Source: Atriophallophorus winterbourni
Lineage: Eukaryota > Platyhelminthes > Trematoda > Plagiorchiida > Microphallidae
Direction: 5' to 3'
Assembly (NCBI GenBank): GCA_013407085.1
Contig: JACCGJ010016073.1
Location: 62,001 to 126,000 of the forward strand
Length of the DNA: 64,000 nucleotides
Under the pieces are notes generated by a model that was not told where the DNA came from, did not search any database, and saw only the letters and a list, made by a program, of their open reading frames with translations. Made by a program: the position numbers and the translations under genes. The number at the start of each line of letters is the position of its first letter. Within the stretch, counting starts at the first letter, position 1. Below, piece by piece: positions 63,894 to 64,000 of this stretch.

Positions 63894-64000
63894 CACTCAG
63901 CCACCAGCATCTCGCTGTCCGAGGACACCCTCTCTCCGTCATCCTCGCCCAACAGTGAAGCGGATGGTGACACAGGTTTCGAGGATGAAGATATGCAGCT
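63894..64000 (+). CDS. Putative host-gene exon, truncated by window edge
   Basis: The segment switches abruptly to GC-rich, codon-like sequence straight after a good splice acceptor (TTTTCATTTAG at 63,883-63,893). One frame reads HSATSISLSEDTLSPSSSPN then SEADGDTGFEDEDMQ, a Ser-rich and acidic, probably disordered stretch with possible phosphorylation sites. A second frame is also open; the third has a stop. An alternative acceptor AG lies seven bases further on. It resembles no retroelement in this window. I cannot name the gene. Confidence 0.55.

Noticed and set aside
1..64000. CRISPR arrays, bacterial operons, phage modules, rRNA genes
   Set aside because: No regularly spaced repeats, ribosome-binding-site-led gene chains or rRNA sequence; all content is eukaryotic.

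Overview
The window reads as an AT-rich (about 60% A+T by eye) animal genome segment, almost entirely intergenic or intronic and packed with decayed retroelements. A Penelope-like element (PLE) with GIY-YIG endonuclease and hammerhead-ribozyme motifs, several CR1/Jockey-like LINEs, RTE-like LINEs, a BEL/Pao LTR retrotransposon, a Ty3/Gypsy fragment and a pogo/Tigger DNA transposon occur together. That mix, and the style of the proteins, fits a flatworm, most likely a digenean fluke. This is an inference from element content; no host marker gene confirms it.

Layout. 0.2-1.3 kb: PLE locus A, a head-to-head inverted pair of broken copies. 1.4-5.6 kb: unassigned AT-rich DNA. 5.6-6.7 kb: a Tigger-like DNA transposon whose catalytic core is deleted. 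7.8-10.1 kb: a decayed CR1-like LINE. 12.1-12.75 kb: a recent 330-bp tandem duplication. 13.9-20.1 kb: small LINE pieces and one GC-rich repeat. 20.66-23.21 kb: PLE locus B, again an inverted pair, with the RT-endonuclease frame interrupted by one nonsense codon, and a 13-bp direct repeat flanking the whole pair. 23.5-25.2 kb: a CR1-like LINE on the minus strand. 27.0-33.7 kb: a BEL/Pao element with both LTRs. 35.7-39.1 kb: a Ty3/Gypsy pol fragment split by a nested LINE and by a SINE-like repeat. 41.2-45.3 kb: an almost full-length CR1-like LINE with ORF1 (PHD-like finger) and ORF2 (endonuclease-RT). 45.5-48.1 kb: three RTE fragments in a row. 52.6-57.3 kb: two more CR1-like LINEs. 57.7-59.2 kb: an RTE-like LINE on the minus strand. 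60.2-61.35 kb: two copies of a GC-rich repeat.

The only sequence that looks like a host gene is at the extreme right edge (63,894 onward): a GC-rich open segment behind a good splice acceptor. All element genes carry frameshifts, stops or truncations, so nothing here is clearly an active autonomous element. Proteins from the same element would act together in target-primed or LTR-primed reverse transcription (RT plus endonuclease, or gag-protease-RT-RNase H-integrase). The most noteworthy signals are the PLE inverted pairs with hammerhead motifs, a short-tailed SINE-like family, an unclassified GC-rich repeat family with six copies, and the layered nesting inside the Gypsy fragment.
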